Positions 15,136 through 24,218 of a stretch of DNA of 64,000 bases are shown here, in pieces. How positions within the stretch are numbered: the first letter of the stretch is position 1; every line of letters starts with the position of its first letter. Made by a program: the position numbers and the translations under genes. The notes under the pieces were generated by a model. The model worked only from the letters and a program-made list of their open reading frames with translations, did no database searches and had not been told where the DNA came from. Source of the DNA: Intestinicryptomonas porci (GTDB lineage: Bacteria > Verrucomicrobiota > Verrucomicrobiia > Opitutales > Intestinicryptomonadaceae). The DNA lies in contig NZ_JALBUT010000006.1 of the NCBI RefSeq assembly GCF_033971905.1, forward strand, positions 96,524-160,523. Direction: 5' to 3'.

Positions 15136-15831
15136 ATGGCAAAATTGGAAACGGCATTTGTTCTCGGAGCGGGGCTTGGAACGCGCCTGCGCCCCCTCAC
15201 GGCAGACACCCCTAAGCCTATGCTCAAAGTGAAGGGAAAGCCGCTAATCGAGCATATTTTTGAAAAGCTGACGGCGGCGGGAATAAAAAACATAATCATA
15301 AACACCCACCACGCCCCGCAAAAGTATTTGGAATATTTTGCGTCTCCATATTACGGCGGAGCAAAAATTACATTTGTAAACGAGCCTGAATTGCTCGACA
15401 CGGGCGGAGGCTTAAAAAACATACTTCCGCTCTTTTGTCGCGAAAGCGGAATTTTGGTCTATAACGGCGACATTTTTTGGGAAGGCGACATTTCAAAATT
15501 CATAAGGCATTTTGAAGAAAGCAAAAAATCCGCCTCTCTTATTTTAAGAAGCGAAGGCGCAAACAAAAACGTGGCGGTAAAAAACGGCTGCGTTTCGGAT
15601 ATGCGTTTTGAAATCGGCGCAAGATACGATAAACTTATGCAGTTTACGGGAATTTTTGCCTGCAAAAAAGAATTTTTGGACATCGTAAAGAATACACCGC
15701 AAAAGAAGTTTTCTACAGTAAAATCCCTTCTTGAAATGATAAAGCTTTACGAAAACTCCGTCGAAGCATACGAGGACAATTCAAACTGGACAGACATAGG
15801 CACTCCGTCGGAATACGAAAAAATAAAATGA
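15136..15831 (+). CDS. murU: Sugar-1-phosphate nucleotidyltransferase, MurU-like
   Basis: A 231-residue enzyme of the NTP-transferase family. The signature FVLGAGLGTRLRPLTADTPK is at the N-terminus, with PMLKVKGKPLIEH after it, and the metal-binding Asp is in VYNGDIFWEG. It starts at ATG 15136; the TTG at 15097 is less plausible. Its stop overlaps the start of a downstream sugar-kinase-like gene by 4 nt (ATGA). The same pair, MurU (MurNAc-1-P uridylyltransferase) and AmgK (anomeric MurNAc/GlcNAc kinase), forms the cell-wall recycling shortcut described in Pseudomonas. The pairing is the basis of the assignment; a mannose- or glucose-1-phosphate specificity cannot be excluded. Confidence 0.8.
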   Translation: MAKLETAFVLGAGLGTRLRPLTADTPKPMLKVKGKPLIEHIFEKLTAAGIKNIIINTHHAPQKYLEYFASPYYGGAKITFVNEPELLDTGGGLKNILPLFCRESGILVYNGDIFWEGDISKFIRHFEESKKSASLILRSEGANKNVAVKNGCVSDMRFEIGARYDKLMQFTGIFACKKEFLDIVKNTPQKKFSTVKSLLEMIKLYENSVEAYEDNSNWTDIGTPSEYEKIK

Positions 15832-16781
15832 ACGCTGATTTTTTGAAGTCTATTGGGTTTGAGATGCTTGGCGGTTTTGAAAAAATCCAAAAAGGGGGAA
15901 GCGCGCGCGCGTTTTTCAGATTCTCCGACAAGAATTTGGGTAGTCTCATTTTCTGCGAGTATTCGGGAGAAAAAGAAGAAAACTTTCTGTACGCCGACAT
16001 CGCCGAATTTCTATCCCGAAACGGTGTGAGCGTCCCCAAAATACATTTTCACGACAAGCATAAAAGAATGCTTGTAATGCAGGACGTTGGCAAAACCGAC
16101 CTGCTCGATTTCTGCAAAACCGCGGAAAAATCCGACATATCGAAATTCTACAAAAAAGCCCTTTTAAACGCCGCAATCTTACACGAAGAAGCCACAAAAG
16201 CGCACTTAAAAAATCCCGTAAAACTCATGGCGGGTTTTGACGAAAGCCTTTACGAATGGGAGAGAAATTATTTTTTTGAAAACCTGATTGAAAACCGATT
16301 AAAGCTGAACTTGGAAAGGCCTCTTGAAGAGTGGAAGAAAATCAGCCCAATACTTAAAGAACAGGCTTTGATACACCGCGATTTACAGTCGCAAAACGTG
16401 ATTGTAAATGGCGAAAATGTGTTTTTCATCGATTTTCAAGGAATGCGCTTAGGCTCGTTTTGGTACGACTTGGGCTCTCTTTTGTTCGACCCATACTGCG
16501 AAAAGATGGCAGGCGAACTCCGCGAGGAGCTTGCCAATTTCTACTGCGAAACGCGTAAAATTGCTTTCGACAAAAACGCCTTTTATGCGGCGTCTTCGCA
16601 AAGGCTCATGCAGGCTCTTGGAGCGTACGCCTACCTAAGCGGCGTCAAAAACAAGCCCGAATACTTAAACTACATCGCCCCTGCGCTGAAAAATTTAAAG
16701 GAATGCGCAAGAAACGCAAATCTTGCCAAAACTTTTGAAATCGCCGAAATTGCGCAAAAAAAGCTTGAAGAAACGAAATAA
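15828..16781 (+). CDS. amgK: Sugar kinase of the aminoglycoside phosphotransferase fold, AmgK-like
   Basis: A 317-residue kinase of the APH/choline-kinase fold. The catalytic loop is ALIHRDLQSQNVIV (HxDxxxxN) and the metal-binding Asp follows in VFFIDFQGMRLG, near residues 183-205. The N-terminal lobe includes 'IQKGGSARAFFRF' (nucleotide-binding loop) and MLVMQDVGKTDLLD. In the AmgK-MurU pathway the kinase phosphorylates MurNAc or GlcNAc at C1 and the partner nucleotidyltransferase converts it to the UDP-sugar. Its start overlaps the upstream murU-like gene by 4 nt, and a 41-residue membrane protein gene follows after about 20 nt, probably in the same operon. Confidence 0.8.
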   Translation: MNADFLKSIGFEMLGGFEKIQKGGSARAFFRFSDKNLGSLIFCEYSGEKEENFLYADIAEFLSRNGVSVPKIHFHDKHKRMLVMQDVGKTDLLDFCKTAEKSDISKFYKKALLNAAILHEEATKAHLKNPVKLMAGFDESLYEWERNYFFENLIENRLKLNLERPLEEWKKISPILKEQALIHRDLQSQNVIVNGENVFFIDFQGMRLGSFWYDLGSLLFDPYCEKMAGELREELANFYCETRKIAFDKNAFYAASSQRLMQALGAYAYLSGVKNKPEYLNYIAPALKNLKECARNANLAKTFEIAEIAQKKLEETK

Positions 16782-16800
16782 AAGCCAAAACTTCCATTCC

Positions 16801-16926
16801 ATGTCTCAAACAGTAAAAGAACGCAAAATGCGCCGCAGTTATTTTTTCATATTCTGCTACACGCTCGTGGCGATTATGGCAATAATGCAGTTTGCGCTTA
16901 TCGCGTGGATGGAATTTTTCAGCTAA
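16801..16926 (+). CDS. Small single-helix membrane protein, 41 aa
   Basis: A 41-residue reading frame: MSQTVKERKMRRSYFFIFCY, then a hydrophobic stretch (TLVAIMAIMQFALIAWMEFF). It has a basic N-terminus and one transmembrane helix, so the predicted topology is N-in. It sits 19 nt after the amgK-like gene in the same direction and overlaps the convergent YibE/F gene by 4 nt (shared CTAA). No homology is recognised. Compactness, orientation and clean membrane-protein composition support a real gene; the function is unknown. Confidence 0.6.
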   Translation: MSQTVKERKMRRSYFFIFCYTLVAIMAIMQFALIAWMEFFS

Positions 16927-18041
16927 AGCTTTCTTATAAAAAATCCGCCCGCAAGCGCGGTAAGCGGCGCAACCAAAACCAGACCGAAAGAGCCTACTAT
17001 CGTTTTTACGCACTCGGAAGCCACGTAGGGATTGTTTATGAAATCGTCGGGGCTTGTGCCCTGAGCCAAAAAAGCCATCATAAGCGTCAAATACCCACCC
17101 GCGTATGCCAGCAAAAGAGTGGTTGACATCGTGCCCACAACGCTTCTTCCCATGCGGAACCCCGCCGACACAAGCTCCTTAAAAGAAATGCTTTTGTCGC
17201 GCAAATAAACTTCCTGCATTCCAGCGGCAACGTCCATGCTTAAATCCATCACCGCCCCCGATGACGACAAGAATATCCCGCCAATAAAAAGCTCCGACAA
17301 GTTCAAATGCTCAAAGCCCGAATAAAGCAAGGCTTGCGAAAACGGCATAACCGCCCCGTTTATCGAAAATAATTTTGTAAAGACTGACGCCATCACGCAA
17401 CTTGCAAAAATTCCCGCCATGGCCCCGACAAACGCAGTAAGCCCTTTGCGCGTAAATCCCGCAACCAAAAACAAAATCGCCCCCGTCAAAATAAACACTG
17501 CAAAAAGCGAAACCCATATCGCGCTGTACCCCATAAGGCAAAGCGGAACAACAAGCTTCCAAATGACAAAGCAGGCAAGCACAAACGAAACCAATGCCTT
17601 AAACCCGACAAATCCACCGAAAATCACAAGCAGCACTGCAAAGATTAAAAAGAGCCATATTGTCAAATCCTTCCTGTAATAATCCTGCGCGTTTATAACG
17701 TCAGCCTTGGGGTCTGAGCCGTTCAAAATCGAAACCCACACTACGTCCCCCTCCTTGAACATTTTGTCAAGATCCATCTGAGCGCGCAAAATGTTGCGTG
17801 CCTCAAAAATTTCCCCCTTGAAGGAACCGCCGAGAATTTCAACTTTGAGCGACTGGTAGCCCTTCTTCAAAATCCCGATTTCGTCAATCGAAGAATTGTC
17901 AACTTTAACGACCTTTGCACTGCATTTCTGCCCAAGCCCGTCTTCCACGCTTGGATATAAATCCAAAAAATACAGAAAAACACAAATTCCCGCAAAAATA
18001 ATTACGGAAATAAAATCATGCGCCTTTATCTTACGCGACAT
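16923..18041 (-). CDS. YibE/F-like multipass membrane protein
   Basis: A 372-residue protein with an N-terminal membrane helix (residues about 10-28), a periplasmic domain of roughly 100 residues (with 'VWVSILNGSDPKADVINAQD'), then seven or so membrane helices. The family signature covers the second half: 'FLSSSGAVMDLSMDVAAGMQ' followed by 'FRMGRSVVGTMSTTLLLAYAGG'. YibE/F proteins are widespread transporter-like proteins without a firmly established substrate. The start codon follows the stop of the alkaline phosphatase gene directly (TAG-ATG), so the two are co-transcribed and probably translationally coupled. The pairing with a phosphatase may hint at phosphate- or metal-related transport; that is inference only. 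Confidence 0.88.
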   Translation of the reverse strand: MSRKIKAHDFISVIIFAGICVFLYFLDLYPSVEDGLGQKCSAKVVKVDNSSIDEIGILKKGYQSLKVEILGGSFKGEIFEARNILRAQMDLDKMFKEGDVVWVSILNGSDPKADVINAQDYYRKDLTIWLFLIFAVLLVIFGGFVGFKALVSFVLACFVIWKLVVPLCLMGYSAIWVSLFAVFILTGAILFLVAGFTRKGLTAFVGAMAGIFASCVMASVFTKLFSINGAVMPFSQALLYSGFEHLNLSELFIGGIFLSSSGAVMDLSMDVAAGMQEVYLRDKSISFKELVSAGFRMGRSVVGTMSTTLLLAYAGGYLTLMMAFLAQGTSPDDFINNPYVASECVKTIVGSFGLVLVAPLTALAGGFFIRKL

Positions 18042-19412
18042 CTATTTTTCCAAGACTGCCTTTAAATTTTTCGCGATGTCGGTATTGTCGAACATTCCGC
18101 TAAAAATTGATGAATTCACCCCATAAGCGGAAGTCGCGACCGGCAGGGCTGTGTGCGCGTTTGAAGTCCAAGCAATTCCCGCCTTGTTGTTGAAAATTCT
18201 AAGGGCGGAATTGGCAAGCGCGGAGGAATCGGGATTTTTTTTCAAACGCTCAAAAGCCGACTTCAATTCGTTCGTTTCAGCAGTCGAAAGACGCATTGGC
18301 TCATCTTTGGGCGCGCCAAATTTTAAAGCGAAGCTTTTTTCAATTATCGGCTTAATATCGTCAAAAACCGCTTCGGAATTTGATTTTACGAAATCTTTTA
18401 TTTTGTTTTTAAAAGAGTCGTAAGAGCAACTCTGGTTTTTCAGCCTTTCGGGATAGAGCTTGTAGCCCGTGCCCGCAAAGCCAAGAGTAAGCCCGCCCGT
18501 TTCGTGGTCTCCGGTTATTACAATCAGCGTTTCATTAGGATGCTTTTTTGCAAACGCAAAGGCTTCGCCAACCGCCCTGTCAAACTCCAAGATTTCGCCA
18601 ATGGTGGTTGCTACATCGTTTGCGTGGCACATCCAGTCTATTTTGCCGCCTTCTACCATCATGAAAAATCCCTTCGGGTTGTCTAAAAGCTCGATGCCCT
18701 TGCGGGTGAAGTCCGCAAGGCGAAGCCCGTCCTTTTTATCGATGAAATAAGGCATCGCCCCGCCCTTGTTTTCAACGGCTATCACCTTTTTTTGCCCCGA
18801 TATTTCGGCAAAATCTTTTTCCCCCACAAAAACGGAGTAGCCTGAATTTTTCGCAAGCGAATAGATGTCGCCTTTAAAAGACTTAGCGTTTTTGTTGTCA
18901 TGTTGGGCAATTCCTCCGCCCGCAAAATAATCAAAACCCGAATTTACCAAATCGAGAGCAATTTCATACTCGTTGCCCCTGTTTGAATTATGGGCGTAAA
19001 AAGCGGCGGGCGTCGCATGGGTCAAGGTGACGGAGGTTATAATTCCGACTTTTCTGCCCGACTTTTTCGCCACATACGCAGTTGATGTCAGCGGATTTCC
19101 GGTTGAATCGACGCCGATGTAATGGTTTTTGGTTTTTTCCCCGCAGGCAATGGCAGTCGCGCTCGCGGCGGAGTCTGTAATCAAAGAGTCGGCAGACTTA
19201 GTGAAAGTTATGGATTGTATGGGAAGCGAATTTATGAGCAAATCATCCCCGCCCAAACTCTTTAAGTAGTTCTGCGCAATCATGCGTTGCGGAAGGGACA
19301 TTCCGTCTCCTATAAACAAAAAAACATACTTAGCCCTCTTGAGCTGCTCCGCAAACAAAACGGAAGAAGCCATCAAAAAAAGGGAGACTAAAAAAATCAA
19401 ACGCTTAAACAT
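18042..19412 (-). CDS. Alkaline phosphatase, secreted
   Basis: A 456-residue exported phosphomonoesterase. It starts at ATG 19412, giving the signal peptide MFKRLIFLVSLFLMASSVLF-A. Active-site elements of the PhoA superfamily are clear: FLFIGDGMSLPQR (metal Asp), SLITDSAASATAIACG (nucleophile Ser in DSAAS), THATPAAFYAH, IDWMCHANDVATTIGE and VITGDHETGGLTLG (metal Asp/His pair). The frame extends upstream to 19535 but those residues are not signal-like. It is the first gene of an operon with the YibE/F-like gene, whose ATG abuts this stop codon. It probably releases phosphate from organic phosphates in the periplasm. No Pho box was recognised upstream. Confidence 0.93.
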   Translation of the reverse strand: MFKRLIFLVSLFLMASSVLFAEQLKRAKYVFLFIGDGMSLPQRMIAQNYLKSLGGDDLLINSLPIQSITFTKSADSLITDSAASATAIACGEKTKNHYIGVDSTGNPLTSTAYVAKKSGRKVGIITSVTLTHATPAAFYAHNSNRGNEYEIALDLVNSGFDYFAGGGIAQHDNKNAKSFKGDIYSLAKNSGYSVFVGEKDFAEISGQKKVIAVENKGGAMPYFIDKKDGLRLADFTRKGIELLDNPKGFFMMVEGGKIDWMCHANDVATTIGEILEFDRAVGEAFAFAKKHPNETLIVITGDHETGGLTLGFAGTGYKLYPERLKNQSCSYDSFKNKIKDFVKSNSEAVFDDIKPIIEKSFALKFGAPKDEPMRLSTAETNELKSAFERLKKNPDSSALANSALRIFNNKAGIAWTSNAHTALPVATSAYGVNSSIFSGMFDNTDIAKNLKAVLEK

Positions 19413-19485
19413 GACAAAAAAACAATAAAGTTTGCACGGCGTTTTAAGCAAGAAAAAACAATCATTTTGCGGCAATTCCCGAAAA

Positions 19486-19530
19486 TAAAAAATCCGCCAA
19501 AGCCCAAAACGGGCAAAATGGCGGATAAAT
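19486..19530 (-). terminator. Terminator after cysE
   Basis: Two nested arms (ATCCGCCA/TGGCGGAT around GCCC/GGGC), followed on the minus strand by a T-run, directly downstream of cysE. Confidence 0.8.
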
Positions 19531-19554
19531 TGCAAATCAGGAAATTATACCGAA

Positions 19555-20346
19555 TTATTCGAGATGCTGGTTCATGTTTAAAGACGGCATTCTCTCCTTT
19601 GAAGAACATATGCTTTTGGCGGGAACGCCTGCCACGGTGGTATGCGCGGGAACGTCGCACAAGACAACGCTGCCCGCCCCTATTTTCGCGCCCATGCCTA
19701 TTTCAATGTTGCCCAAAAGCTTCGCGCCCGCGCCAATCAAAACGCCAGAGCGGACTTTCGGATGCCTGTCGCCACACTCGGTGCTTGTGCCGCCCAAAGT
19801 GACCTCGTGCAAGATGGAAACATCGTCTTCGACAACGCTCGTTTCGCCCGCGACAAAGCTTGTAGCGTGGTCGAGCAATATGCCGCCCCCGAATTTAGCC
19901 GCGGGATGAATGTCAACGCCATAGATTTCAGAAGAAAGACTTTGGAAATACAAAGCGAGGTGCCTTCGCCCCGCATTCCACAAAACATGCGCCATTCGAT
20001 GCACGCAAATCGCCTGAAACCCCTTGAAATACATGACGGGTTCAAGATAGCTCGAGCAGGCGGGGTCGCGGTCGTAAATTGCAACTATGTCGCGCAAAAT
20101 GTTCCTGCGGACGTCCTCGTTTTTGGAGCATACATAAACAAAAATTTCCCGAACAAGGCTTTCGGGCATTGCCTTTGCGGCGAATTTGCGGGAAATTCTG
20201 CACCCTATTGCCTCAAACAAAGTGGCGCGACTTAAAATCACATCTTCAAAAAGCGAAGTCAACGCGGGTTCTTTTTCAGCAACGGATTCCGCCTCTTTGC
20301 GGATTTCGCCCCAAACCTCGTCCAATTTTTCCAAAATATCATTCAT
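19555..20346 (-). CDS. cysE: Serine O-acetyltransferase
   Basis: A 263-residue cytoplasmic enzyme that acetylates L-serine with acetyl-CoA, the first step of cysteine synthesis. The N-terminal helical domain (residues 1-130) has DRDPACSSYLEPVMYFKGFQ, as in CysE proteins. The left-handed beta-helix follows with the catalytic GILLDHATSFVAGET (Asp-His) near residue 160 and the second His in GGTSTECGDRHPKV near 190. It ends with the CoA-side PAHTTVAGVPAK. The C-terminal tail is short and carries no obvious Ile end, so feedback by binding to CysK may be weak or absent. It is monocistronic, with its own terminator. Confidence 0.95.
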   Translation of the reverse strand: MNDILEKLDEVWGEIRKEAESVAEKEPALTSLFEDVILSRATLFEAIGCRISRKFAAKAMPESLVREIFVYVCSKNEDVRRNILRDIVAIYDRDPACSSYLEPVMYFKGFQAICVHRMAHVLWNAGRRHLALYFQSLSSEIYGVDIHPAAKFGGGILLDHATSFVAGETSVVEDDVSILHEVTLGGTSTECGDRHPKVRSGVLIGAGAKLLGNIEIGMGAKIGAGSVVLCDVPAHTTVAGVPAKSICSSKERMPSLNMNQHLE

Positions 20347-20519
20347 TTTATTTGTGGAAATTTGCCAAAAATAAAACGCGGACTCAACGCAAAAAAGCTC
20401 GATTTAAGCAAAATCGCGAATTTTTCCCTGAAAAACGCAAATTTTTGCCCAAACAGGCTTTAATTGTTTGACTTATTTTAACATCGCTTTTGTTTAGTAT
20501 TCTTTATTTTATAAGCAAA

Positions 20520-23213
20520 ATGAGCGAAATATCAAAAGCATACAATCCCTCGGAAGTAGAAAACAAATGGTACGCGAAATGGGTCGCGGAAGGCTGCTTT
20601 GAAGGCAGACCCGACTCCTCGAAAGAAGCGTATTCCATTGTAATCCCCCCCCCGAACGTAACGGGCGTGCTGACGATGGGACACGTTTTAAACAACACCA
20701 TTCAAGATATTTTAATAAGGCGCGCCCGCCAGCTTGGCAAGTCTGCTATTTGGATTCCCGGAACGGACCACGCGGGCGTCGCAACCCAGACAAAAGTCGA
20801 AAAAGTTTTAAGGCAGGAAGGAACGTCCGCAAGAAAGCTCGGTCGCGAAAAATTCATCGAGCGCGCGAAAGACTGGCGCGACAAGCACGGTGGCATAATA
20901 ATAGAGCAGCTTAAAAAACTCGGCGCAAGCTGCGACTGGTCGAGGCTTGTGCACACTCTCGACGACGACTACTCCGAAGCAGTACTTACGGCATTCGTAA
21001 AGCTTTACAAGCAGGGATACATTTACCGCGGTAAGCGCATGGTAAACTGGTGCCCCGTAAACTTGACCGCCCTCTCCGACGAGGAAGTGATAATGAAGCA
21101 CGAAGCGGGCAAATTCTACAAGATGAAGTATGAAATCGCGGAAGAGCCGGGAAAGTACTTGGAAATCTGCACAACGCGCCCCGAAACCATAATGGGCGAC
21201 ACCGCAGTCGCAGTCAACCCCGACGATGAACGCTATGCGCACTTAATCGGCAAGCACTGCTGGCGTCCTTTCCCCCGCGCAAAAATCAAAATCATCGGCG
21301 ACAAGTATGTTGACATGTCGTTCGGCACGGGCGCGCTCAAAATCACCCCCGCCCACGACCCCGCCGACTTTGAAATAGGTCAACGCCACAATCTCGAAAT
21401 CATCGACATAATGAATCCCGACGCGACGATGAACGAACTCGCAGGCGAAGACTTCAAGGGCTTAAACCGCGAGGACGCCCGCAAACTCGCAGTCCAAAAA
21501 TTAAAGGACTTGGGGCTTTTAATAGAAGTTCAGGACTACGAACACAACGTCGGATATTCCGAAAGGGGCGATGTTCCAATCGAGCCGCGCCTTTCAGACC
21601 AATGGTTCTTGAAGTATCCCAAAATCGAAGAAGCCAAGAAAGCGGTTGAAAGCGGGCTTATAAAATTCTGGCCCCAAAGATGGGAAAAGACCTACACTCA
21701 CTGGCTCGACAACATTCGCGACTGGTGCATTTCGCGCCAAATATGGTGGGGGCACCGAATCCCCGTATGGTACAAAAAAGGCGTTGAAAAAATCGACCTT
21801 AAAAACCCGGAACACGTCTATGTGGGAGTAAATCCCCCTGCCGACAAGGAAAATTGGGTTCAAGACGAAGATTCTCTCGACACTTGGGCAAGCTCATGGC
21901 TTTGGCCTTTCGCTACAATGGGCTGGCCCGACAAAAAGGCGATGGAAGACAAGTCGCTTAAATACTTCTATCCGACAAGCGACCTTGTGACGGGGCCCGA
22001 CATCATTTTCTTCTGGGTCGCGCGCATGATTATGGCGGGCTTGGAATTTATGGACGGAGACGACGCGCATAAAATCCCGTTTAAGAACGTATATTTCACG
22101 GGAATCATACGCGACATGCAGGGGCGCAAAATGTCAAAGAGCCTCGGCAATTCGCCCGACCCGCTCGAAATTATCGCAAAGTACGGAGCCGACGGGCTTC
22201 GCTTCGGCGTAATGAACTGCGCGCCGCAAGGACAGGACATTCTGTTTAGCGAAGAGCGCGTCGAGCTTGGCAGAAACTTCTGCAACAAACTTTGGAACGC
22301 CTGCCGCTTCCGCCAAATGTCGGGAGAAATCGCGGACAATTCGTCGGTTGAAAAAATCGTTTCGCGCATTGACAAGTCAAAGCTCGACTCCGACGACCTT
22401 GCGGTTTTGACAAGCCTCATAAACGCCTCCAAAGCCATCGACAAGGACTACGAAGAATACCAGTTTAACTCAATCACTCAGCGTCTCTATTCATTCTTCT
22501 GGACGGATTTCTGCGACTGGTACTTGGAAGTCTCAAAATCCCGCCTCTCCGATGAAAGCGCAAAGCAGACGGTTTTAGCAGTCCAAGACTTGTGCCTGCG
22601 CTCGCTGATTTTGATGCTCCACCCGTTCATGCCGTTCATAACGGAAGAATTGTGGCACTCCATGGGTTTTGGCAAAGACGGAGATTTCATCCAAAACGAA
22701 AATCCGCATTTTGAAGAAAAGCTTGCCTCCCTCGGTATAAAGGCTGACGAAAACGCACTTAAAACAACCGAAGGCTTGCGCGATTTCGCAACAAAAGCGC
22801 GCGCTTTGAAAGCGCAGTACAAGCTTGCAAGCAAGCGCGACGTAAAGCTTTATTTCTCGTCGGATAAAGAAAAATCGAAAATCGTGGCTGAAAACTCCGA
22901 AAAGCTGAAAAAGATTGCGGGAGCCGCCTCCATTGAAATCAAGGCGGAAGTTTCGGATTGCCCCGCGACAATCTGCGCCCTCGGCACAATCTATTTGGAT
23001 TTGTCAAACTCAGTCGATGCAGCTGCCGAAAAGAAACGCCTCGGCAAGGAAAAGGAAAAGCTTGAAAGCCTTATAAAAAGCACGAACGCGCGCCTTTCAA
23101 ACGAAGCTTTCGTTTCAAAAGCACCCGCGAACGTGATTGAAGGGGCAAAAAAACAGCTCGCCCAATATCAAGAAAAACTTGCGGAAATCGAAAAGCTCTT
23201 GGCAAACCTTTAA
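20520..23213 (+). CDS. valS: Valyl-tRNA synthetase
   Basis: An 897-residue class I synthetase charging tRNA-Val. It starts at ATG 20520 (MSEISKAYNPSEVENKWY). The HIGH-type motif is PPPNVTGVLTMGHVLNNTIQ, the editing domain includes 'TTRPETIMGDTAVAVNP' and the KMSKS motif is GRKMSKSLGNSPDPL. A C-terminal coiled coil (KKRLGKEKEKLESLIKSTNA) is the tRNA-binding arm typical of ValRS. A TTGACT hexamer 47 nt before the start may be the -35 element. A tRNA-Val gene lies elsewhere in the window. The KdsC-like gene follows behind a terminator. Confidence 0.97.
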   Translation: MSEISKAYNPSEVENKWYAKWVAEGCFEGRPDSSKEAYSIVIPPPNVTGVLTMGHVLNNTIQDILIRRARQLGKSAIWIPGTDHAGVATQTKVEKVLRQEGTSARKLGREKFIERAKDWRDKHGGIIIEQLKKLGASCDWSRLVHTLDDDYSEAVLTAFVKLYKQGYIYRGKRMVNWCPVNLTALSDEEVIMKHEAGKFYKMKYEIAEEPGKYLEICTTRPETIMGDTAVAVNPDDERYAHLIGKHCWRPFPRAKIKIIGDKYVDMSFGTGALKITPAHDPADFEIGQRHNLEIIDIMNPDATMNELAGEDFKGLNREDARKLAVQKLKDLGLLIEVQDYEHNVGYSERGDVPIEPRLSDQWFLKYPKIEEAKKAVESGLIKFWPQRWEKTYTHWLDNIRDWCISRQIWWGHRIPVWYKKGVEKIDLKNPEHVYVGVNPPADKENWVQDEDSLDTWASSWLWPFATMGWPDKKAMEDKSLKYFYPTSDLVTGPDIIFFWVARMIMAGLEFMDGDDAHKIPFKNVYFTGIIRDMQGRKMSKSLGNSPDPLEIIAKYGADGLRFGVMNCAPQGQDILFSEERVELGRNFCNKLWNACRFRQMSGEIADNSSVEKIVSRIDKSKLDSDDLAVLTSLINASKAIDKDYEEYQFNSITQRLYSFFWTDFCDWYLEVSKSRLSDESAKQTVLAVQDLCLRSLILMLHPFMPFITEELWHSMGFGKDGDFIQNENPHFEEKLASLGIKADENALKTTEGLRDFATKARALKAQYKLASKRDVKLYFSSDKEKSKIVAENSEKLKKIAGAASIEIKAEVSDCPATICALGTIYLDLSNSVDAAAEKKRLGKEKEKLESLIKSTNARLSNEAFVSKAPANVIEGAKKQLAQYQEKLAEIEKLLANL

Positions 23214-23224
23214 AGGCATCGTAA

Positions 23225-23255
23225 AAATCCGCGCAAAACAGTGCGGATTTTTTTT
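23225..23255 (+). terminator. Terminator after valS
   Basis: The AAATCCGC/GCGGATTT stem followed by a T-run lies 12 nt after the valS stop and before the KdsC-like gene. Confidence 0.75.
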
Positions 23256-23289
23256 CGCAAACACCGCTATTTTAACAAAACAAAAATTT

Positions 23290-23769
23290 ATGGCTCAAAA
23301 AATAAAACTATTTGCAACCGACGTTGACGGGACACTGACGGACGCTGGAATGTATTATTGCGCAAACGGCGACGAATTTAAGAAGTTCAACACGCGCGAC
23401 GGAATGGGCATAAAGCTCATTCAGGCAAAAGGCGTAAAAACCGCAATCATAACTTCCGAAAATACCGAAATTGTAAGCCGCAGGGCAAAAAAGCTTGAAA
23501 TCGACTATCTGTTTCAGGGCAAACGCCCCAAAATCGAAACAATTACGGAACTTTGCGGGGAAATCGGCATAAGCCTCGATGAAGTCGCCTACGTCGGGGA
23601 CGACATAAACGATTTAGATCTTCTGTCCGCCGTCGGGCTTAAAGCCTGCCCCGCCGACGCCGTAAAAAAAATCGCGGAAATACCAAACATCATAAAGCTT
23701 TCCAAAAAGGGCGGCGAAGGGGCTGTCAGAGAATTTATAGAGCTGATTTTTGAGAAAGGTCTCGCATAA
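23290..23769 (+). CDS. kdsC: KdsC-like 3-deoxy-manno-octulosonate-8-phosphate phosphatase
   Basis: A 159-residue HAD phosphatase of the cap-less KdsC type, dephosphorylating KDO-8-P for lipopolysaccharide core synthesis. Motif I is LFATDVDGTLTDAGMYY, motif II is AIITSENTE (Thr/Ser), the conserved Lys is in GKRPKIETI and motif IV is VAYVGDDINDLDLL. The start is ATG 23290; the frame runs open from upstream through the end of valS but those residues are not part of the family. The size and 'NTRDGMGIKLIQAKGVKTA' fit KdsC closely. The related NeuAc-9-P or CMP-KDO HAD domains are less likely. Confidence 0.88.
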   Translation: MAQKIKLFATDVDGTLTDAGMYYCANGDEFKKFNTRDGMGIKLIQAKGVKTAIITSENTEIVSRRAKKLEIDYLFQGKRPKIETITELCGEIGISLDEVAYVGDDINDLDLLSAVGLKACPADAVKKIAEIPNIIKLSKKGGEGAVREFIELIFEKGLA

Positions 23770-23790
23770 GGCGCAAGACAATCGAATTTG

Positions 23791-23820
23791 AAAACCTGCC
23801 GCATTGAGGCAGGTTTTTTT
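23791..23820 (+). terminator. Terminator after kdsC
   Basis: The AACCTGCC/GGCAGGTT stem with a T-run lies 22 nt past the stop. Confidence 0.85.
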
Positions 23821-23954
23821 GCAAAATCCGCGACATAAAAAATATTTTCGGCCTTAAAAAATTATTGCATAATCACTTAGTAATAAATTATCGTTTTATA
23901 TCATTACAAGATAATTTTGTTGAAAAAATCACAATAAGCTAAAACATAGTCATT

Positions 23955-24182
23955 ATGAAAAAGACCAATAATGAAATGTGGGTTCGCAAAACTATTATTT
24001 TAAGTCCGCACTCTCTTGAAATCGCGCAAAAACTGGCAAACAAATGGTACGCGGGCAATCTTTCCGCCTTTATAGCCGCCCGCATTGAAATATCCCAGCA
24101 GTGCGAGCACTGCCAAATAAACAACACTTTCAAAAACCAGGTAATAAACGAGGCTCAAAAGCAAAACATATCGGTGAGATAG
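23955..24182 (+). CDS. Small ribbon-helix-helix-like protein, 75 aa
   Basis: A 75-residue protein starting at ATG 23955. 'MWVRKTIILSPHSLEIAQKL' followed by ANKWYAGNLSAFIAARIE has the pattern of a ribbon-helix-helix DNA-binding domain: a short basic beta strand, a helix, a turn with Gly-Asn-Leu-Ser, and a second helix. The C-terminal part contains CEHC and is polar. No toxin or partner gene is adjacent, which argues against a standard toxin-antitoxin pair. The AT-rich upstream region contains ATTATC...GATAAT, a possible self-operator. I do not recognise a named family. Confidence 0.6.
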   Translation: MKKTNNEMWVRKTIILSPHSLEIAQKLANKWYAGNLSAFIAARIEISQQCEHCQINNTFKNQVINEAQKQNISVR

Positions 24183-24218
24183 CCGCGCGAAACTTGGAGT
24201 AGTACAGTATTCAAAACA

